This document shows, in pieces, positions 6,340-9,126 of a DNA stretch of 9,126 bases; the stretch's first letter is position 1, and every line of letters begins with the position of its first letter. The translations under genes and the position numbers were made by a program. Origin of the DNA: [Eubacterium] saphenum. GTDB lineage: Bacteria > Bacillota > Clostridia > Oscillospirales > Ruminococcaceae. The notes under the pieces were generated by a model. That model searched no databases and had not been told where the DNA came from. It saw only the letters and a program-made list of their open reading frames with translations. The DNA is taken from positions 1-9,126 of the forward strand of contig SFHN01000036.1 in assembly GCA_004555635.1 (NCBI GenBank), written 5' to 3'.

Positions 6340-7113
6340 TCATTCACCTATTCCGAACAGCCTGCAGGCGTTGTTTCGCGTTATCTCTATCATTTCCTCC
6401 GCGGACAAGCCCTTTATCTCCGCCATAGCGGCGGCGGTGTATTTTATCATAGAGCTGTCGCTTTTCTGCCCGCGGAAAGGCTCGGGCGCCATATACGGGC
6501 TGTCGGTTTCAAGCAGCAGCCGCTCTGTCGGTACGGCGGCGCAGGCAGCCCTTGCCTTTTTCGAGTTTTTGAACGTAAGCACGCCCGTAAAGCCGATGTA
6601 CATACCAAGCTTAACCACCTCTTCGGCGGTTTCGGGGCTGCCCGAAAAGCAGTGCATAACCCCGCGCGGGCGGTACTTTTTCAGCAGCGTCATCGTGTCC
6701 TCTGTCGAATCGCGCGAGTGTACGATAACGGGCATATCGAGCTCGTTTGCAAGGGCAAGCTGCTGCTCGAAAACGCGCTTTTGCAGCTCCCTGTCGGGGC
6801 GGTCGTAGTGGTAGTCCAGCCCGACTTCTCCCAAAGCCATAACGCGCTTATGCTTCAGCAGCTCCTTTAATTCCGCGATAAATCCATCATATGCGGTTTC
6901 GGCGTTTTCGGGGTGAATGCCCGCCGCAGCGTAGATATAGGGGTAGCGCTCTGCAAGTGCAATCTGCGAGCGGCTGCTGCTAAGGCTGTCGCCGATAGCC
7001 ATAATATACTCCACGCCCTTCTGTGGAAGCGAATCCAGCAGCGGGTAAAGCTCCTCGCCGAAATCGCTCTCGAAGTAGTGGGAATGCGAATCAAAAATGC
7101 CAATAGTGCCCAT
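6340..7113 (-). CDS. tatD: TatD family metal-dependent hydrolase (DNase)
   Basis: A 257-aa TIM-barrel metallohydrolase of the TatD family; studied members are 3'-5' exonucleases acting on DNA and RNA, with proposed roles in repair of oxidative damage. All expected metal ligands are present: His10 and His12 in FDSHSHY, Glu96 in ALGEVGLDYH, His132 in VIVHSRD, His154 in VMHCFSG, and Asp204 in LLLETDSPY. The usual DSHCH start is DSHSH here, which keeps both histidines. Length is typical (255-260 aa). The start is ATG at 7113 with AAGGA about 7-8 nt upstream. It begins 14 nt after an unrecognised gene, which in turn follows metG; in many Firmicutes tatD (yabD) directly follows the methionyl-tRNA synthetase gene, so the neighbourhood is conserved with one insertion. 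The partner acetyltransferase follows after 1 nt. Confidence 0.95.
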   Translation of the reverse strand: MGTIGIFDSHSHYFESDFGEELYPLLDSLPQKGVEYIMAIGDSLSSSRSQIALAERYPYIYAAAGIHPENAETAYDGFIAELKELLKHKRVMALGEVGLDYHYDRPDRELQKRVFEQQLALANELDMPVIVHSRDSTEDTMTLLKKYRPRGVMHCFSGSPETAEEVVKLGMYIGFTGVLTFKNSKKARAACAAVPTERLLLETDSPYMAPEPFRGQKSDSSMIKYTAAAMAEIKGLSAEEMIEITRNNACRLFGIGE

Positions 7114-7127
7114 TGTAATTCCTTTGC

Positions 7128-7769
7128 TTATTGCTTTGCGGCGCTGAAATACTGCTCCAGCAAAAGCTGCCGCGTTTCATAGCTTTCCAGCGGAAGCCTG
7201 CCGCGCCCGCCGAAAAGGTTCTCGGTTTCGCTGAACGCGCCCGAAAAAGCCTTGTGCAAAAGCTCCTGCTTGTTCTCGTCGTCGATTTTCACGCACTCGA
7301 AAAACATCTGAATGCGCTCGGCGGTTTCCTCGGGCTGCCAGTAGTCCTCGCTCGCTTCGTCGGCGGGAGTGCTGCTGTAAAGCGCGCGAATCTGCGTCAG
7401 CAATTCCTCGGCGTACAGCTTTGCGCCGACGCTCGGAACCTGCCCCGAAAGCACTTCTCCCTGCTTTACAAGCATAGCGCGGATAATGTGCTTTACTCCC
7501 TGCGCAACCAGCTCGCCTTTCGTCTGCGTCCCGTCCTTAACAGCGGATACATCTTCCGTGTTTTCGCGTTGAAGCAGATTGTTGTCGGAGTTTTGCTTCT
7601 GCGCGGAGGCTTTGGTGTAGGCGGGGGTAAAAGCCGCCTGCGACTTTATAAAGCTGTCGGTGTGCTCGCTAGCGAGGGTTGAGCTTTTGTTTTCGGTGCG
7701 GCTTTCCGCGGGCTTTGTCAGATTTGTCTGATTGACCGCGGGAATATTCGCCATTCTTGATATATCCAT
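7128..7769 (-). CDS. Unrecognised 213-aa protein between metG and tatD
   Basis: I cannot assign a family. Residues 1-85 are polar, rich in Ser, Thr, Asn, Gln and Lys and low in hydrophobics, so probably disordered. Residues 86-213 look like a compact helical domain: KGELVAQGVKHIIRAMLVKQ, then AKLYAEELLTQIRALYS, an acidic EASEDYWQPEETAERIQMFF, and a well-patterned end with AFSGAFSETENLFGGRGRLP followed by ETRQLLLEQYF. The end faintly recalls DUF5610-like proteins, where a helical pair is followed by a Gly-Gly turn and a Leu-Pro before the last helix; this is only a resemblance. There is no signal peptide or membrane segment. Start ATG at 7769 has a strong GGGAGGTG 6 nt upstream. It lies 51 nt after metG and 14 nt before tatD, so it is co-transcribed with both. 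The good ribosome site and operon place make it a real gene. Confidence 0.85.
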   Translation of the reverse strand: MDISRMANIPAVNQTNLTKPAESRTENKSSTLASEHTDSFIKSQAAFTPAYTKASAQKQNSDNNLLQRENTEDVSAVKDGTQTKGELVAQGVKHIIRAMLVKQGEVLSGQVPSVGAKLYAEELLTQIRALYSSTPADEASEDYWQPEETAERIQMFFECVKIDDENKQELLHKAFSGAFSETENLFGGRGRLPLESYETRQLLLEQYFSAAKQ

Positions 7770-7820
7770 TATGACACCTCCCTGTGTCGCGGCAAGGGTG
7801 CTTTTGGGGTGATTTTTGGG

Positions 7821-9126
7821 TTATCTTACCGTGCTGCCGTTGGGGACGTCCTTGTCGAGGAACAGCACGCGAACATCGTTCTCTCCCGCGTCACACGCGA
7901 GAATCATACCCTCCGAAAGCTCTCCACAGAGCTTCGCGGGCGCGAGATTTGCAACGAACACTATCTTCTTTCCGATAAGGTCCTCGGGCTGATACCAAGC
8001 GGCAATTCCCGATACAATCTGCCTTCCGCCGCGTCCGTCGTCTACGGTGAGCTTCAGCAGCTTCTTTGCCTTCTTTATCTTCTCGCAGGCAGTGATTTCT
8101 CCCGTGCGGAGCTTTACTTCTGCGAATTGGTCGATGGTGATTACATTCGCCTTGTCAAGGTCCTCGTCCTCCTTGTAGGAAGCGGACTTTTTCATAGCCT
8201 CAAGCGCTTCAATCTCCGCCTTTATGTCAATTCTCGGGAAAAGCACCTCGCCCTTCTTTACCGTAACATTTGCGGGAAGCACGCCAAATGTGCCGAGCGT
8301 ATCATAAGCGACATTTTCGGAAGAAGCACCTATCTGCTCCCAAACCTTAGGCATAGTCACGGGCATAAACGGCGACAGCAGCGCGGAGCATATTCTAACG
8401 CTTTCGAGTAGGTTATACAGTACCGTAGCAAGGCGGGGTAGTTTTTCCTCGCTCTTTGCGAGAATCCACGGAGCGGTTTCGTCGATATACTTGTTCGCGC
8501 GGGAAACAACCTTGAAAATCTCCTCGAGCGCCTTTGAGAGCTGCGCCTCGTCGATAAGCGGCGCTATCTTGTCGCGCAGCGCACCTGCCATAGCGCAAAG
8601 CTCGTCGTCGAGCGGCTCCGCCTTTCTGTCCGCGGGGAGGGTTCCGCCGAAATACTTGTCAACCATTGCAACGGTTCTTGAAACGAGGTTTCCGAGGTCG
8701 TTTGCAAGGTCGGCGTTAATGCGCGTAAGCATAAGGTCGTTCGTGAAGTTGCAGTCCGAGCCGTAGGGCATATCGCGCAGTATCTGATAGCGCACCGCAT
8801 CAACGCCGTAGCGCTCCACAAGCACGAACGGGTCAACGACGTTGCCCTTAGACTTGCTCATCTTGTCGCCGTCGAAGTTAATCCAGCCGTGACCGTACAG
8901 GTGCTTCGGCAGCGGCTCTTCAAGCATCATCAGAATGATGGGCCATACGATAGAGTGGAAGCGGACAATCTCCTTTGCGGTCATATGCATATCCGCGGGC
9001 CAGTATTTCTCGTAGTCGTTGTATTTATCGTTTTCGTAGCCGAGTGCGCTGATGTAGTTTGACAGCGCGTCTACCCAGACGTAAACGACGTGTCCGGGGT
9101 CAAAGTCCACGGGGACACCCCAGGTG
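7821..9126 (-). CDS. metG: Methionyl-tRNA synthetase (3' part, runs off the window)
   Basis: C-terminal 434 residues of methionyl-tRNA synthetase, which charges tRNA-Met for initiation and elongation. The frame is open to the window edge and begins with TWGVPVDFDPGHVVYVWVDA, the conserved segment before the second half of the catalytic fold. WVDALSNYISALGY, the HSIVWPIIL helix, LYGHGWINFDGDKMSKSKGN (the KMSKS loop, visible residues 88-92) and the RYQILRDMPYGSDCNFT region all fit MetRS. An alpha-helical anticodon-binding domain follows, and residues about 332-434 form a fused EMAP/Trbp111-like tRNA-binding OB domain (DQFAEVKLRTGEI to LACDAG), typical of Firmicute enzymes of about 640-680 aa. 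About a third of the gene, including the HIGH motif and any zinc site, is outside. An internal GTG at 9110 is not the start. It is the most upstream gene visible of the seven-gene run. Confidence 0.97.
   Translation of the reverse strand, partial: TWGVPVDFDPGHVVYVWVDALSNYISALGYENDKYNDYEKYWPADMHMTAKEIVRFHSIVWPIILMMLEEPLPKHLYGHGWINFDGDKMSKSKGNVVDPFVLVERYGVDAVRYQILRDMPYGSDCNFTNDLMLTRINADLANDLGNLVSRTVAMVDKYFGGTLPADRKAEPLDDELCAMAGALRDKIAPLIDEAQLSKALEEIFKVVSRANKYIDETAPWILAKSEEKLPRLATVLYNLLESVRICSALLSPFMPVTMPKVWEQIGASSENVAYDTLGTFGVLPANVTVKKGEVLFPRIDIKAEIEALEAMKKSASYKEDEDLDKANVITIDQFAEVKLRTGEITACEKIKKAKKLLKLTVDDGRGGRQIVSGIAAWYQPEDLIGKKIVFVANLAPAKLCGELSEGMILACDAGENDVRVLFLDKDVPNGSTVR

Noticed and set aside
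7131..7682. 183-codon plus-strand open frame opposite the unrecognised gene
   Set aside because: Antisense to a gene with a strong ribosome site and operon context. The plus-strand frame is Arg/Leu/Val-rich and has no convincing ribosome binding site at its start.
7770..7820. 51-nt gap between metG and the next gene as a possible internal promoter or terminator
   Set aside because: I see the ribosome binding site of the next gene but no convincing -35/-10 pair and no strong hairpin.
7809..8411. 200-codon plus-strand open frame opposite metG
   Set aside because: It lies fully antisense to the conserved tRNA-binding and anticodon domains of metG and shows no family motif.

Overview
The window looks like chromosomal DNA of a low-to-mid GC Firmicute, most likely a gut Clostridia/Oscillospirales-type (Ruminococcaceae-like) bacterium. 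Evidence: sigma-A promoters and strong AGGAGG-type ribosome binding sites, a methionyl-tRNA synthetase with a fused C-terminal tRNA-binding domain upstream of tatD (as in many Firmicutes), and a secreted lipoprotein with BspA-type leucine-rich repeats. Species is inferred only loosely. No rRNA, tRNA, CRISPR, insertion sequence or phage gene was seen.

Layout. (1) 1-515, minus: 5' part of a MATE-family efflux transporter with a near-consensus promoter. (2) 516-728: divergent intergenic region holding that promoter, a perfect 10-bp inverted repeat and a weaker plus-strand promoter. (3) 729-2003, plus: secreted lipoprotein with a duplicated Pro/Thr/Glu-rich linker, a central domain of uncertain family and C-terminal LRR_5-like repeats. 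(4) 2030-2055: a terminator hairpin between convergent genes. (5) 2082-3623, minus: a PutP-type Na+/proline symporter that starts at TTG and has its own extended -10 promoter and a leader of about 95 nt. (6) 3822 to beyond 9126, minus: a tight seven-gene run read in the order metG (3' part), an unrecognised 213-aa gene, tatD, a GNAT acetyltransferase, a CBS/CorC_HlyC protein, nth (endonuclease III) and a DUF3592-like membrane protein, closed by a hairpin at 3760-3796.

The seven-gene run is probably one operon. Apart from a 51-nt gap after metG, neighbours are 1-14 nt apart or overlap (nth starts inside the CBS gene). It joins translation (metG), nucleic-acid repair or turnover (tatD, nth) and envelope/ion functions (CorC-like, DUF3592). 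The MATE transporter, putP and the lipoprotein are separate transcription units.

Most of the window is ordinary housekeeping and transport content, and I do not see a convincing new multi-gene system. The items most worth a second look are the unrecognised gene wedged between metG and tatD, the lipoprotein architecture, the CorC-like protein that has no membrane domain, and two perfect inverted repeats in regulatory regions (593-615 and 3664-3681).
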